DNA of 64,000 nucleotides. Origin: Bacteroidaceae bacterium (GTDB taxonomy: Bacteria; Bacteroidota; Bacteroidia; Bacteroidales; Bacteroidaceae). Location: NCBI GenBank assembly GCA_017617575.1, contig JAFZVY010000090.1, positions 1 to 64,000 on the forward strand, read 5' to 3'. A program made the position numbers and the translations under genes. The stretch's first letter is position 1, and every line of letters starts with the position of its first letter. Below, piece by piece: positions 9,863-18,577 of this stretch. The notes under the pieces were generated by a model. The model ran no database searches. It was not told the origin of the DNA and worked only from the letters and a program-made list of their open reading frames with translations.

Positions 9863-9927
9863 AAAGAAGCTTTACATAATCATAATTGAAGAGGAACAAG
9901 ATTTTCGGGTCTTGTTCCTCTTTTTTA
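9863..9927 (+). repeat. 65-bp direct repeat, right copy
   Basis: Identical to 5149-5213, including the complete groEL-type terminator. It bounds the AraC/surface-protein island on the right and would terminate its plus-strand transcript. Confidence 0.95.
9889..9926 (+). terminator. Duplicated groEL-type terminator
   Basis: Same hairpin and T-run as 5175-5212. It follows the 49-aa peptide gene by about 125 bases. Confidence 0.93.
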
Positions 9928-9943
9928 GTTGATGAAAAAACAT

Positions 9944-9951
9944 TATATTTG
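9944..9951 (+). promoter_or_regulatory. -7 box of the Cys-rich small protein gene
   Basis: TATATTTG fits TAnnTTTG 28 bases upstream of the ATG at 9980. No -33 box at standard spacing. Confidence 0.45.
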
Positions 9952-9979
9952 CATAGAAATAAACTAATACGATAAGTCT

Positions 9980-10414
9980 ATGGATAAAATCAACTTTGAC
10001 AATTTACCTTCAAACTACTCCGTTTGTACATTTGCTGATTGTCCGTTGGCATCAACCTGCCTTCATCAGTTGGCATACTATGAGCTTGCTGGTCGTACTG
10101 ATTTCTTACGACTAATAAGCCCTCGTTTATGTTCCAAGGATGAAAAGTGTTCTCGCTATCGTGACAACATGCCACAGCGTTATGCACGTGGATTTACCAA
10201 GATGCAAGACCATATGCTTACCACCCAGTTCCGTAGGTTCAAGATTTTGATGATGAGCAGATATCCACGTAGCACATACTATGCTTTGCGTAGTGGAAAG
10301 GTACTTTTGTCTCCAAAGGAACAAAACTACATCCTTGGTGTCTTACGCAAAATAGGAATAACGGAAGACCTGAAATTTGACAGTTATGAGGATACTGTTG
10401 TATTTGATGAATAA
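9980..10414 (+). CDS. Cys-rich conserved hypothetical (DUF6078-like)
   Basis: A 144-aa basic cytosolic protein without a signal peptide. Cysteines at positions 16, 21, 27, 51 and 57 sit in CTFADCPLASTC and CSKDEKC, suggesting a small metal site. The middle part is rich in Arg and Tyr (FRRFKILMMSRYPRSTYY). It resembles Bacteroidales proteins I know as DUF6078, with moderate certainty. It is probably the gene that originally followed groEL before the island was placed between them. Function is unknown. Confidence 0.6.
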   Translation: MDKINFDNLPSNYSVCTFADCPLASTCLHQLAYYELAGRTDFLRLISPRLCSKDEKCSRYRDNMPQRYARGFTKMQDHMLTTQFRRFKILMMSRYPRSTYYALRSGKVLLSPKEQNYILGVLRKIGITEDLKFDSYEDTVVFDE

Positions 10415-10448
10415 CAATTACTTACAGTGTTAATATTTCTTACGCTTA

Positions 10449-10508
10449 TTAGACAAGTGTCTAATGCCCATTAGACACTTGTCTAAAAGGCGTTAGACAG
10501 TTGTCTAA
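10449..10508. repeat. Three phased 16-bp palindromes
   Basis: TTAGACAAGTGTCTAA (10449-10464), TTAGACACTTGTCTAA (10471-10486) and TTAGACAGTTGTCTAA (10493-10508) each differ only in the centre and are spaced 22 bp. Units 1 and 2 also form an 18-bp hairpin with a tiny loop. Unit 3, with AGGCG/CGCCT flanks, forms another, followed by TTTTT at about 10520. The array could serve as a terminator for the upstream gene or as an operator for the nuclease gene. Confidence 0.8.
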
Positions 10509-10581
10509 TCGCCTATAGACTTTTTAGTAATCTTTTTTAATGATTTTAGTTGACTACTTTACGTCTAATTTATTCTAAAGG

Positions 10582-10614
10582 TTGACTTAGATTTATATAT
10601 TTTTTGTAATTTTG
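10582..10614 (+). promoter_or_regulatory. Promoter of the HsdR_N-like gene
   Basis: TTG at 10582-10584, 22 bp, then TAATTTTG at 10607-10614. The predicted start is about 25 bases before the ATG at 10644. Confidence 0.5.
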
Positions 10615-10643
10615 CAACAGAGAAAAAAAATAACACGATAGAT

Positions 10644-11741
10644 ATGCAAGAAAAGTGGAATCAATTCGTCTATTATCTATGCGAAAGCAAGAAAAATGGC
10701 GTCAATGAGTCTGACTACCATTCTACAATAGAAGCTCAACTTCAATTGTTGGGTTGGATGAGCTATAAGAATGAGATATGTCATAAGCCAAACCTTCCTA
10801 TTGGCAACAATGGATATATCCAGCCAGATATTATTATCCAAAAAGATGATGTAAAGCAGTTTGTAATCGAGGTTAAGCAACCTCGACACATACAGATTGA
10901 TAAAGACCGTGACCAATTGGTTTCATATATGCGTCAGTTAAAACTAAACGTGGGCATATATATTGGTGAGCATATCGAAATATTCTATGACCTTCCAGAA
11001 AGTGAAAACGCTGTTTCCGTACTTATTGTACCATTGGAACTTGACAACAAGCAAGGAGAGCGTTTCATTGAACTATTCTCAAAGGATAACTTCAGTAAGG
11101 AATCTATTGCCAAGTTCTGTGAGGAACGTATCAACGAATTGCGTCATGAGGAGAATTTAAATAAAGTTAAGTCTCTTTTAATAAGTGATGCCCAAGAGCA
11201 GATTTCAAAGGGTATGAAGATGTATTTAAAGGAGACGTATGGTAACTTATTCTCTGAAAGTGATATAGATGAAATTCTTGATTCACTTGTTTTCTCAACA
11301 AAAATACAAGGAGAACCAGAGTCAGTAATTATTGACGCACCTCAACCAATTATTCATAGGCTAAACAACAACGTTGACAATCAACAGAGAACTTACGATT
11401 CAACACAATATTCTATTAATGGTAGTGATTTTCTTAACAAACGTCGTTTTGTTCATAAAGTAGTGAAAACATATGTAGAACAACATCCTACAGCTACATT
11501 TTTAGAATTGGAAAAGATATTCCATCCGAAACTTCAAGGGTCACTTGGAGTTATTCGTGCTACTAAAAATATTAGTGAAAAAGAATATGTTAGATATCTT
11601 ATGAGTAATAAAGATTTAATGCAAAGTGCGGATGGTACTATTTTTGCTGTTTGTTCTCAATGGGGAATATTCAATATTCCAAGAATAGTTCAATTAGCAA
11701 CGCAATTAGGTTATGAAATAAAAACTAAGAAGCCACAATAA
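10644..11741 (+). CDS. Orphan nuclease with type I restriction HsdR N-terminal-like domain
   Basis: A 365-aa protein. Residues ~20-130 resemble the N-terminal PD-(D/E)XK nuclease domain of type I restriction R subunits: Glu30 (STIEAQLQLLGW), Asp62 (QPDIIIQ) and Glu76-x-Lys78 (FVIEVKQP). Residues ~150-235 are charged and helical. The C-terminal ~100 residues (from about FLNKRRFVHKVVKTYVEQHP) look like a separate small domain. There is no helicase, methylase or specificity gene beside it, so it is not a normal restriction system. It could be a solitary defence or repair nuclease. Palindromic repeats lie on both sides. Confidence 0.65.
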   Translation: MQEKWNQFVYYLCESKKNGVNESDYHSTIEAQLQLLGWMSYKNEICHKPNLPIGNNGYIQPDIIIQKDDVKQFVIEVKQPRHIQIDKDRDQLVSYMRQLKLNVGIYIGEHIEIFYDLPESENAVSVLIVPLELDNKQGERFIELFSKDNFSKESIAKFCEERINELRHEENLNKVKSLLISDAQEQISKGMKMYLKETYGNLFSESDIDEILDSLVFSTKIQGEPESVIIDAPQPIIHRLNNNVDNQQRTYDSTQYSINGSDFLNKRRFVHKVVKTYVEQHPTATFLELEKIFHPKLQGSLGVIRATKNISEKEYVRYLMSNKDLMQSADGTIFAVCSQWGIFNIPRIVQLATQLGYEIKTKKPQ

Positions 11742-11756
11742 GCATCTCTTTAATAA

Positions 11757-11848
11757 TTTAACAGGCATTTAACGCTCATTAAGTAGTCGTTAAATGCCTG
11801 TTAAACATTGTTTGAACATTGTTTGAAGACTGCTCAAACGATGTTCAA
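11757..11848. terminator. Two strong hairpins between convergent genes
   Basis: TTTAACAGGCATTTAACG (11757-11774) is perfectly complementary to 11788-11805. TTGAACATTGTTTG (11812-11825) pairs with 11835-11848 with one wobble. They separate the nuclease gene from convergent rnhB and probably end both transcripts, although U-tracts are weak. The second hairpin overlaps the rnhB stop codon. Confidence 0.6.
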
Positions 11849-12468
11849 TCCTCAAATGGGATTTCGAGTTGGGCATCACCAAGGAGGTTAAAGGTCATGC
11901 GGTGGTATGGCGTTGTACCATGTTCCTTTATACCCTGACGGTGAGCCTTGGTAGGATAGCCTGCGTTCTTGTCCCAGCCATAGAAAGGATATTCCTTGTG
12001 AAGCTCCTTCATATAGTCATCACGGTATGTCTTGGCAAGAATACTTGCGGCTGCAATGCTGAGATATTTTCCATCACCCTTCACAATCGTCGTGTGAGGC
12101 ACTTTATTTCCGTCAGCGTCCTTGTATTCATAGAAACGGTTTCCGTCGATTAGGAGCGCTTCTGGACGTGTTTTAAGCCCATCTATTGCACGGTGCATGG
12201 CTGTGATGCTTGCCTTGAGTATGTTTATCTTGTCTATTTCCTCTGCTGTGACTATTCCGATGCTCCATGCAATGGCGTCACGTTCTATCTCCTCACGCAA
12301 GGCATAGCGTTGCTTTGCGGTGAGTTGTTTTGAGTCATTTAGCTTGTCGTTGTGATAGTCCTTAGGGAGGATTACAGCAGCAGCATACACGCTTCCTGCA
12401 AGGCATCCTCTTCCTGCCTCGTCACATCCTGCCTCTATGAGGTCTTTGTTTAAGTATGGTAGTAACAC
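11845..12468 (-). CDS. rnhB: Ribonuclease HII
   Basis: A 207-aa endonuclease that cleaves the RNA strand of RNA-DNA hybrids and starts ribonucleotide excision. The active-site start [14 protein letters not shown] (Asp16, Glu17) and the conserved LLIDGNRF and [10 protein letters not shown] blocks are intact, and length is typical. It follows the sirtuin gene on the same strand after 56 bases, so the two may be cotranscribed. Confidence 0.96.
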   Translation of the reverse strand: MLLPYLNKDLIEAGCDEAGRGCLAGSVYAAAVILPKDYHNDKLNDSKQLTAKQRYALREEIERDAIAWSIGIVTAEEIDKINILKASITAMHRAIDGLKTRPEALLIDGNRFYEYKDADGNKVPHTTIVKGDGKYLSIAAASILAKTYRDDYMKELHKEYPFYGWDKNAGYPTKAHRQGIKEHGTTPYHRMTFNLLGDAQLEIPFED

Positions 12469-12519
12469 TAAATTAAATTAAAAATTAATAATTCAAAATT
12501 CATAATTATTTATTCCCTT

Positions 12520-12563
12520 GGTAACTACTCCCCGTCCTGAAAGGAAGGGGTTGGGGGAAGGTC
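12520..12563 (-). repeat. 44-bp REP-like repeat, copy A (inside sirtuin 3' end)
   Basis: Read on the minus strand it starts GACCTTCCCCCAACCCC and ends GGGGAGTAGTTACC. It matches 56722-56765 and 60715-60758 with about two differences. Its core CCCCTTCC/GGACGGGG can fold into a hairpin. It encodes the last residues and stop codon of the sirtuin. Confidence 0.85.
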
Positions 12564-13247
12564 AGCTATCAACTCCTTCATTCCCTCCGAAGCACCTTTC
12601 TTGATGTGTGTTATGCCTAAACGGTGGTCATAGTTCACATCCTTTGGGTCGATGAGGTATATCTTGCAATGACTGTTGGTGTAAGAGAGAAGTCCTGCTG
12701 CAGGATATACATTGAGTGAAGTGCCTATGACTACGAGTATGTCTGCCTTGTTCACTTCCTCTATTGCTGGTTCTATCATTGGCACGCTTTCGCCAAACCA
12801 TACGATGAATGGACGTAGCTGACTGCCATCCTTTGCCTTGTCGCCCATCTTGATGTCAAGGTGGTCATTTGGAAGTGTGACGATGCAATTAGGGTCGTTA
12901 GGATTAGCTGATGAAGTGGCTTTCATCAGTTCTCCGTGAAGATGAATAATCTTTGTGCTTCCTGCTACCTCATGGAGGTTATCCACGTTTTGTGTAATGA
13001 CTGTCACGTCATACCTGTCCTCAAGGCTTGCCACGAGTTTGTGTCCTTCATTAGGCTTTACCGTGAGCAACTGGCGACGACGTTCATTGTAGAAGTTCTG
13101 TACTAATTCAGGGTCTCTCATATATCCCTGAATGCTTGCAACGGCTTCCACAGGATATTGCTCCCATAGTCCGTTACTATCGCGGAATGTGCTTATACCG
13201 CTCTCTGCGGACATTCCTGCACCGGTAAGGAAAACTAATTTCTTCAT
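12525..13247 (-). CDS. cobB: Sir2-family NAD-dependent protein deacylase
   Basis: A 240-aa sirtuin that removes acyl groups from lysines, using NAD+ and making nicotinamide and O-acyl-ADP-ribose. Motifs are the NAD-binding GAGMSAESGI with TFRDSNGLW, TQNVDNLHE, and HLHGELM with the catalytic His. The usual four zinc-binding cysteines are missing from the segment after HLHGELM (only one Cys is visible), as in some bacterial sirtuins. The last ten or so residues (DLPPTPSFQDGE) are encoded by a dispersed 44-bp repeat, so the natural C-terminus has been replaced or extended. Probably cotranscribed with rnhB. Confidence 0.93.
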   Translation of the reverse strand: MKKLVFLTGAGMSAESGISTFRDSNGLWEQYPVEAVASIQGYMRDPELVQNFYNERRRQLLTVKPNEGHKLVASLEDRYDVTVITQNVDNLHEVAGSTKIIHLHGELMKATSSANPNDPNCIVTLPNDHLDIKMGDKAKDGSQLRPFIVWFGESVPMIEPAIEEVNKADILVVIGTSLNVYPAAGLLSYTNSHCKIYLIDPKDVNYDHRLGITHIKKGASEGMKELIADLPPTPSFQDGE

Positions 13248-13299
13248 CTCTTTTGCGTTTTTTACTTTGTGACAAAAGTATGAATAATAATTGATACTA

Positions 13300-13330
13300 T
13301 TGCTGTATATGATAAAAATATTTATCTTTG
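13300..13330 (+). promoter_or_regulatory. Promoter of the C10-like peptidase gene
   Basis: TTG at 13300-13302, 20 bp, then TATCTTTG at 13323-13330. The spacing is ideal for the Bacteroidetes sigma factor. It predicts a leader of about 115 nt. Confidence 0.6.
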
Positions 13331-13450
13331 CCGTTGAATTAACTTTTTACGATGTTAAGAATACTGGGATGGATGATTGATTGTACGTTTCTATCCCCTT
13401 AGTATGGTCTTAACTTCATACCTTATCAACTTTATATCATCAACACATAA

Positions 13451-15172
13451 ATGAAACTTTTTTTAACTTCCATACTGTCGTTACTATTTACTGCATCCTA
13501 CGCTCAGGGAGTGGCGGAACATCCTCGCTTTGCCAGAGTGGATAAGATGCATGTGGTGAAGCAGAAGGTGTATGATGCACCGAACAAGCAGGCTACTGAC
13601 AGCAGGCGTAAGTCAAATGTAATTGACATTCATACTTTCTTACCTGCTGAGGTTAAGCCTCTCTTTGCTAAAACCAATCTGTGGCATCAGTATTATCTTC
13701 CATATACTCGTATGACTCCTGTGATAGACGGTGAGCATTGTCCTACGGGATGTGTGGCTCTTGCCATGTCGCAGGTGATGCATTACTACCGTTATCCGGA
13801 GAGAGGAACGGGCAGTAACCAGTATCTTGACAGTCTTGGATGCAAGGAACTGGTATCATCTGATTTCTCTTCGCATACATACGACTGGGACAACATGCTT
13901 TACGAGTATGAACATACGGAGTATAGTGACAAGCAGGCAGATGCTGTTGCCTTGCTCCAGTATGACTGTGGAGTGAGTGTTGATATGCGTTACGGTAAGG
14001 ATGAAAGCGGAGCGATGTCTGTTAGCCAGCCTATTTCGCTCGTAAAGTATTTCGGTTATGACAAGGGTGCTCAGATATACTACCGTGACTTCTACACATA
14101 CGATGAGATTGTACAGATGTTGAAGAATGAGCTTGCCAACAAGAGACCTGTTCTTATATCAGCTGTTAACACTTATAACAGTCATGCTTTCCTAATAGAT
14201 GGATATAACGAAGATGATGAGTTTCACATCATGTTTGGCAATCCTGATGGTCAAGGTGACAACTGGGCAACCATTCCTGATATGACGGCTGATGATTCAA
14301 ATTATGGTAAAGGCACTCCTGAGAATGGATTTAACATACTTCAGTCATTCATCCTTGGCATACAACCAAAGACAAAGGATTCGGACAAGAACGAAAGACA
14401 TTTGTTTGCATTCAAGGACATAACAGCCTTGACAAGGGATGCTGGCAGGAGCGAGTCATTCACCATAGCCACTAATGACTTGTGTAATGTGGGTTGCAAT
14501 ATGCACAATGACTCTGTGTCGTTGATGCTCGTTAAGAACAACCAGCCTATCCATCCTCTATACACTTACTCGCATGAGTTCCTGCTTGAGGAATTGGAAG
14601 ACACTACTTACAGCGACACGATAAGCATCACTTTCCCTAAGAGCATTGCCATTGGTAACTATAAGATTGTTCCTATGTACAAGGATAATGGAAAGTGGAC
14701 GGAGGCACGCACATGTGTAGGTACTCCAAACTATCTCCTTGCTGATGTCCGTAATGATGGTATCACGCTTTCTTCAGACACGGCAAATACAGCATACCTG
14801 ACTCTTGAAAGCATCGTTGCTCCTGACTTGATGTTTAATGGTAGGCCTAATGACTTCAGGATAACGCTCAAGAATCACAATGCAGAGATATGCGGACGTT
14901 TATACATTGAATTGGAACCAATGTTTGAGGGAAGCAGAAACTACTATCTTCAGCGTCATGGAGTGAATATGTCAAAAGATGAAGAGAAGGTATTTCACTA
15001 TTGTGCTTCAAAGAACTGGGTTCCAAAGCTCGGTAAGTACAAGGTACACATATATTATGAATCCAATCTCTTTGCTGACGAACTCATAGAGTTGGATATG
15101 CCTGAAGAAGTGATTATCGACTTCATAGATAGGTCACAGATTGAGATTGCAGCAGTTGAAAATAAGAGTTAA
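13451..15172 (+). CDS. Secreted C10 (streptopain-like) cysteine peptidase
   Basis: 573 aa with a signal peptide (1 to about 19, ending ASYAQ). The propeptide-like stretch is followed by the catalytic Cys101 in PTGCVALAMSQVMHYYRYP and His245 in SHAFLIDGY, the order and spacing of family C10 (SpeB, PrtT, interpain). The block after the His is normally close to HxNWGWGG; here it is HIMFGNPDGQGDNW, so the Trp-rich loop is altered and activity or specificity may differ. Residues ~310-573 are probably beta-sandwich modules. There is no clear C-terminal sorting tail. Role: extracellular proteolysis. A hairpin terminator follows at 15208-15247. Confidence 0.85.
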   Translation: MKLFLTSILSLLFTASYAQGVAEHPRFARVDKMHVVKQKVYDAPNKQATDSRRKSNVIDIHTFLPAEVKPLFAKTNLWHQYYLPYTRMTPVIDGEHCPTGCVALAMSQVMHYYRYPERGTGSNQYLDSLGCKELVSSDFSSHTYDWDNMLYEYEHTEYSDKQADAVALLQYDCGVSVDMRYGKDESGAMSVSQPISLVKYFGYDKGAQIYYRDFYTYDEIVQMLKNELANKRPVLISAVNTYNSHAFLIDGYNEDDEFHIMFGNPDGQGDNWATIPDMTADDSNYGKGTPENGFNILQSFILGIQPKTKDSDKNERHLFAFKDITALTRDAGRSESFTIATNDLCNVGCNMHNDSVSLMLVKNNQPIHPLYTYSHEFLLEELEDTTYSDTISITFPKSIAIGNYKIVPMYKDNGKWTEARTCVGTPNYLLADVRNDGITLSSDTANTAYLTLESIVAPDLMFNGRPNDFRITLKNHNAEICGRLYIELEPMFEGSRNYYLQRHGVNMSKDEEKVFHYCASKNWVPKLGKYKVHIYYESNLFADELIELDMPEEVIIDFIDRSQIEIAAVENKS

Positions 15173-15207
15173 GATTTTTTGAAGAATTCAACATAGTTTA
15201 AAAAGAG

Positions 15208-15247
15208 TTGTGAGGTCATATGGTGCATCTACCGTATAACCTCACAA
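15208..15247 (+). terminator. Hairpin after the C10 peptidase gene
   Basis: TTGTGAGGT pairs perfectly with ACCTCACAA (15239-15247); the downstream tract is AT-rich but not a clean T-run. It also lies 55 bases past the end of the convergent acyltransferase gene. Confidence 0.5.
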
Positions 15248-15302
15248 TAGTATTTATAATATCTGTCTAACCGTAAAACCGTCTACCCTAACATAAAAAA
15301 AT

Positions 15303-16328
15303 CTACTTCAATCCGAAACAAAGTCGCACCCATTGTATTGGTATCCGTTCTACAACCTTGCATATTAGCACTGGGAACAGAATGCCTGAAATGATATTCA
15401 GTAAATAGAAAGGCACTATCATGTTAGGAGTACCGAACCGTGGCCATAATATCAGTTCGACGAAAGCCTGAAAGGCTATACCGAACATATAGATTTGAAA
15501 CACATACTTGCGCCATGAGCTGCACAATTGTGGCACAATTCTGTCAAGCCATAGTCCTATTGATACCATTGTGCTTATGCCAAGAAATTGATGCAACAAT
15601 AGCAGCAAGTCACATTCATAAGGCACGAAGAACATCGCTATATGCAGTAATACTACCGCCAGTGCTACCTTGACATTGCGCAGATACTGCCACCACTGAT
15701 AATGGAATGCCACTACACCGAGGTAAAAATAAGGCAGATACTTATTGACTGTGAAGATATAAAACCAATTGTGACTTACTAGTTCTGTGAAGTCGAACAT
15801 ATAAAGCGCTACAACCAATAAACCAAATAAGGCGGCTAGCCATTGTTTCCGTATCGCAAAACTATATATTGGATATAATGACATGAGCACAAGCAGTTCC
15901 ATCATATACCATCGGTGTGGCCATGGCATATCGTCGCACGTCACGAGCGAAAGCAGAAAGGTCTGTATCGTTACAGGATGCGGGTGCTTGACAAATCCAT
16001 TAAACACCATCTGTGACAGACAACCTATTATCGTACAAAACAACAACGGCAGACCTACCCTCACTATCTTATCGAAATAAAGACGACCTATTCCCCATCC
16101 CTTGGCGATACGGGTATAATACAGCAATGCCCCACTTACAAAGATGAAAGTAGGCATTCGCATAGTATTAAACAGATTATAGATATCGGAGATGAAAGTA
16201 TAGTTCTGGTGCGTACTGAAGTCCTGCATACGGACATGGTACATTACCACCAATGTGATGGTAATTCCTCTCACGATAGAGAGCCAATTAAGCCGCTGTG
16301 CTGCACCAGCATTTGTATTGTCTTGCAT
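15303..16328 (-). CDS. Acyltransferase 3 family membrane protein
   Basis: A 341-aa integral membrane protein with about ten hydrophobic helices. It starts with the family signature LNWLSIVRGITITLVVMYHV, including the conserved His, followed by PTFIFVSGALLY and PWPHRWYMMELLVLM. Such enzymes O-acetylate or succinylate sugars of surface polysaccharides or lipids. The substrate is unknown here. It lies downstream of porZ on the same strand with a 99-base gap, so it may be a separate unit. Its N-terminal Met is the only good start. Confidence 0.85.
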   Translation of the reverse strand: MQDNTNAGAAQRLNWLSIVRGITITLVVMYHVRMQDFSTHQNYTFISDIYNLFNTMRMPTFIFVSGALLYYTRIAKGWGIGRLYFDKIVRVGLPLLFCTIIGCLSQMVFNGFVKHPHPVTIQTFLLSLVTCDDMPWPHRWYMMELLVLMSLYPIYSFAIRKQWLAALFGLLVVALYMFDFTELVSHNWFYIFTVNKYLPYFYLGVVAFHYQWWQYLRNVKVALAVVLLHIAMFFVPYECDLLLLLHQFLGISTMVSIGLWLDRIVPQLCSSWRKYVFQIYMFGIAFQAFVELILWPRFGTPNMIVPFYLLNIISGILFPVLICKVVERIPIQWVRLCFGLK

Positions 16329-16427
16329 AATAAATAAATCTTACAAACCGTGACAAAGAAATTCTGACAAATATGCTCCATCTGACATATTTTGCCAGCT
16401 ATAAGCAATTTGCATTAGTGTTTCTGC

Positions 16428-18557
16428 CTACCTCACAATAAGTATCTTTGCACATGCACCTTCCTTGCCGTTCTCATCTGTACAGAGTGCATAGTATATA
16501 CCAGAACCACACTTCTTACCAAAGTTGTCACAACAGTTCCATGTGAACATACCTCCGTTGCTTGTTCCTGTGTATATGAGTTTACCTGCGGCACTAACGA
16601 TGCGTACGTCTGAGTTGTACATAAGACCTGTGATGTTAATGTCTCCGCTGTAGTCAGGTCTTACTGGGTTAGGATAAACCTTGAGTGTGCTGTCATCCAT
16701 ATTGTCGGATGGGTCAGTAGCATTACCCATATATGAACATAGACCAAGATAAGTGGCGAAGAACACCTCACCTGTCTTTCCGTTTATGGCAATATCATTT
16801 ATATTGTTTGATATAAGAGGAGAGTTCTCAGCCGTGAAGTGCTCTATAATCTCCTGTCCATCGGCACTGATGAGATACACACCATTGTTGGCAGTACCAA
16901 TCCATTTACGGTTTCCTCCATCAACGGTTATGCACTTTATCTCAACACCTGCAAGGAGGTAGTCTGCAAGGTTTGTACCGTCGTTTCGTGCAATCTTAAT
17001 CTGGTTGAGTACGTTTGTTCCGCTAAGTAGCTTGTCTGTGTTGTAAGAGACAAACAAGCCTCTGTCGTTACCAATCCATACGGCACCGTCAATGTCTTCG
17101 GTAGCACACCACCATACGTCAGGAGTAGGCTTTATGTCAGTACCATCCTGATTCTTGAAGTCAGCGATAAACACTTCCTCGTCATCCTTCTGAGTGTTGA
17201 TAGTACCATTGGTGTTGATGATAAGTACACCAGCCTTGGATGCTACACCTGTTGTGGAGCTATAGTTTGTCGTTCTTCGGCTGTTAATCCACACATAACC
17301 CTTGGAGTCAATCATGATGTTATCCATTGTTGGATAATACTGAATACTGCCGTTCTTATAGCCTATCCACTTATTATCCTTGGTGATGATACGAACGATG
17401 GTATCAACTGCATTACTTAGCATCCACAGATTGCCGTCTTTGTCATACTGAACAGCTCCCATACGCACAAAAAGCTTTGCGTTAGCATCATTTGGCAAGA
17501 TGGATTTAAGAGGCGAATTGCCCAATCCATAGTGCTTATGGAACGTCATGTTCTTGAACTCGTACAATCCACCATATTTTGATGCCAAGAAATGATGGTT
17601 CTTGTCATTTGGGTCTTGTACAATGTCTGTGATGTTCCTAAAGCAATTCTTGTCAGTTGCCTTTATTGCTCCGTTCTCGTCAAAGGCATTCCATTTATCA
17701 TTCTCGTACCACATGGCAGTTCCCTTATATGCTTTTTCAGGATAGTAAAAATTACCACCAGCTACAAGAAGTCTGTCATCAATGAACTTGAGTTTGTAGG
17801 CATAGTTACGGATAGGACTGTTAGGCACAATATTTGCCATCTTGTTGATAGCAGTAGTGTCATTAACATTCTCGTCAACGGCATTGGCATATTCCTCCTT
17901 GTCCTTGAGGTTATCATTTGAAAGGAATGTCCAGTTGTCAATGTCAAGAAGGTTATTAGCCTTGTTGCCTACGTAGGCACCAGTTTTTGTGATGGCATAG
18001 ATGTGATTGTCGCTCACCTTGGTGTCCTTAATGACATCGTTGAGCGTATATAGATTCTCATAGTAGTAATCCCTGAGGTTAATAACTATGACTCCTATGT
18101 TAAGTGATATGTATGCCTTGTCTCCGGCAATGCTTATCTTGTTTATGGTCTTGTCCTGCAAGGATTTGTTCTTGAACTCAGGAAGGTTATGGATATATCC
18201 ATTCAAGTTCATAATATCAATATTACCGTTTGTATAGACGATAATAATGTTCCTTGTTTCCTTGCTGTATGCTATATCATAGATACCGTGGTCGCTTAAG
18301 GCATTAGTCTTATCATATATTCCGATGCTTGAATCTTCCTCGTCATAGACGTAGAGATTGTTATATTCATACATCGCATCTCCAGGGCTAAGCTCTCCAT
18401 TGGCAAGGGTATAGTACTGTGAACCTATCTTTATAGCCTTAGTGGCATGATGGAAAGAGCCATAGATTTTCCAGTCACCATTCTCTGCATTCACATTAGT
18501 TGAGAACAAAGAGAATGTAACTAAAGCCAGAATTATGTTTCTAAATAACTTTCTCAT
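16428..18557 (-). CDS. porZ: PorZ-like type IX secretion protein
   Basis: 709 aa with a signal peptide (residues 1-24, ending STNVNAE), then two successive beta-propeller-like regions. Examples of blades are GIYDIAYSKETRNIIIVYTNG, shortened here, and VWIGNDRGLFVSYN. The C-terminal ~85-residue domain begins at VYPNPV and ends ACAKILIVR, typical of type A sorting domains. This architecture matches PorZ, the surface protein of the type IX attachment complex that supplies anionic LPS to the sortase. It is followed closely after prmC (20 bases), with two large exported proteins further upstream. A generic two-component-propeller surface protein is the alternative. Confidence 0.72.
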   Translation of the reverse strand: MRKLFRNIILALVTFSLFSTNVNAENGDWKIYGSFHHATKAIKIGSQYYTLANGELSPGDAMYEYNNLYVYDEEDSSIGIYDKTNALSDHGIYDIAYSKETRNIIIVYTNGNIDIMNLNGYIHNLPEFKNKSLQDKTINKISIAGDKAYISLNIGVIVINLRDYYYENLYTLNDVIKDTKVSDNHIYAITKTGAYVGNKANNLLDIDNWTFLSNDNLKDKEEYANAVDENVNDTTAINKMANIVPNSPIRNYAYKLKFIDDRLLVAGGNFYYPEKAYKGTAMWYENDKWNAFDENGAIKATDKNCFRNITDIVQDPNDKNHHFLASKYGGLYEFKNMTFHKHYGLGNSPLKSILPNDANAKLFVRMGAVQYDKDGNLWMLSNAVDTIVRIITKDNKWIGYKNGSIQYYPTMDNIMIDSKGYVWINSRRTTNYSSTTGVASKAGVLIINTNGTINTQKDDEEVFIADFKNQDGTDIKPTPDVWWCATEDIDGAVWIGNDRGLFVSYNTDKLLSGTNVLNQIKIARNDGTNLADYLLAGVEIKCITVDGGNRKWIGTANNGVYLISADGQEIIEHFTAENSPLISNNINDIAINGKTGEVFFATYLGLCSYMGNATDPSDNMDDSTLKVYPNPVRPDYSGDINITGLMYNSDVRIVSAAGKLIYTGTSNGGMFTWNCCDNFGKKCGSGIYYALCTDENGKEGACAKILIVR

Positions 18558-18577
18558 GTTGTATTAAACGTAAGTGT

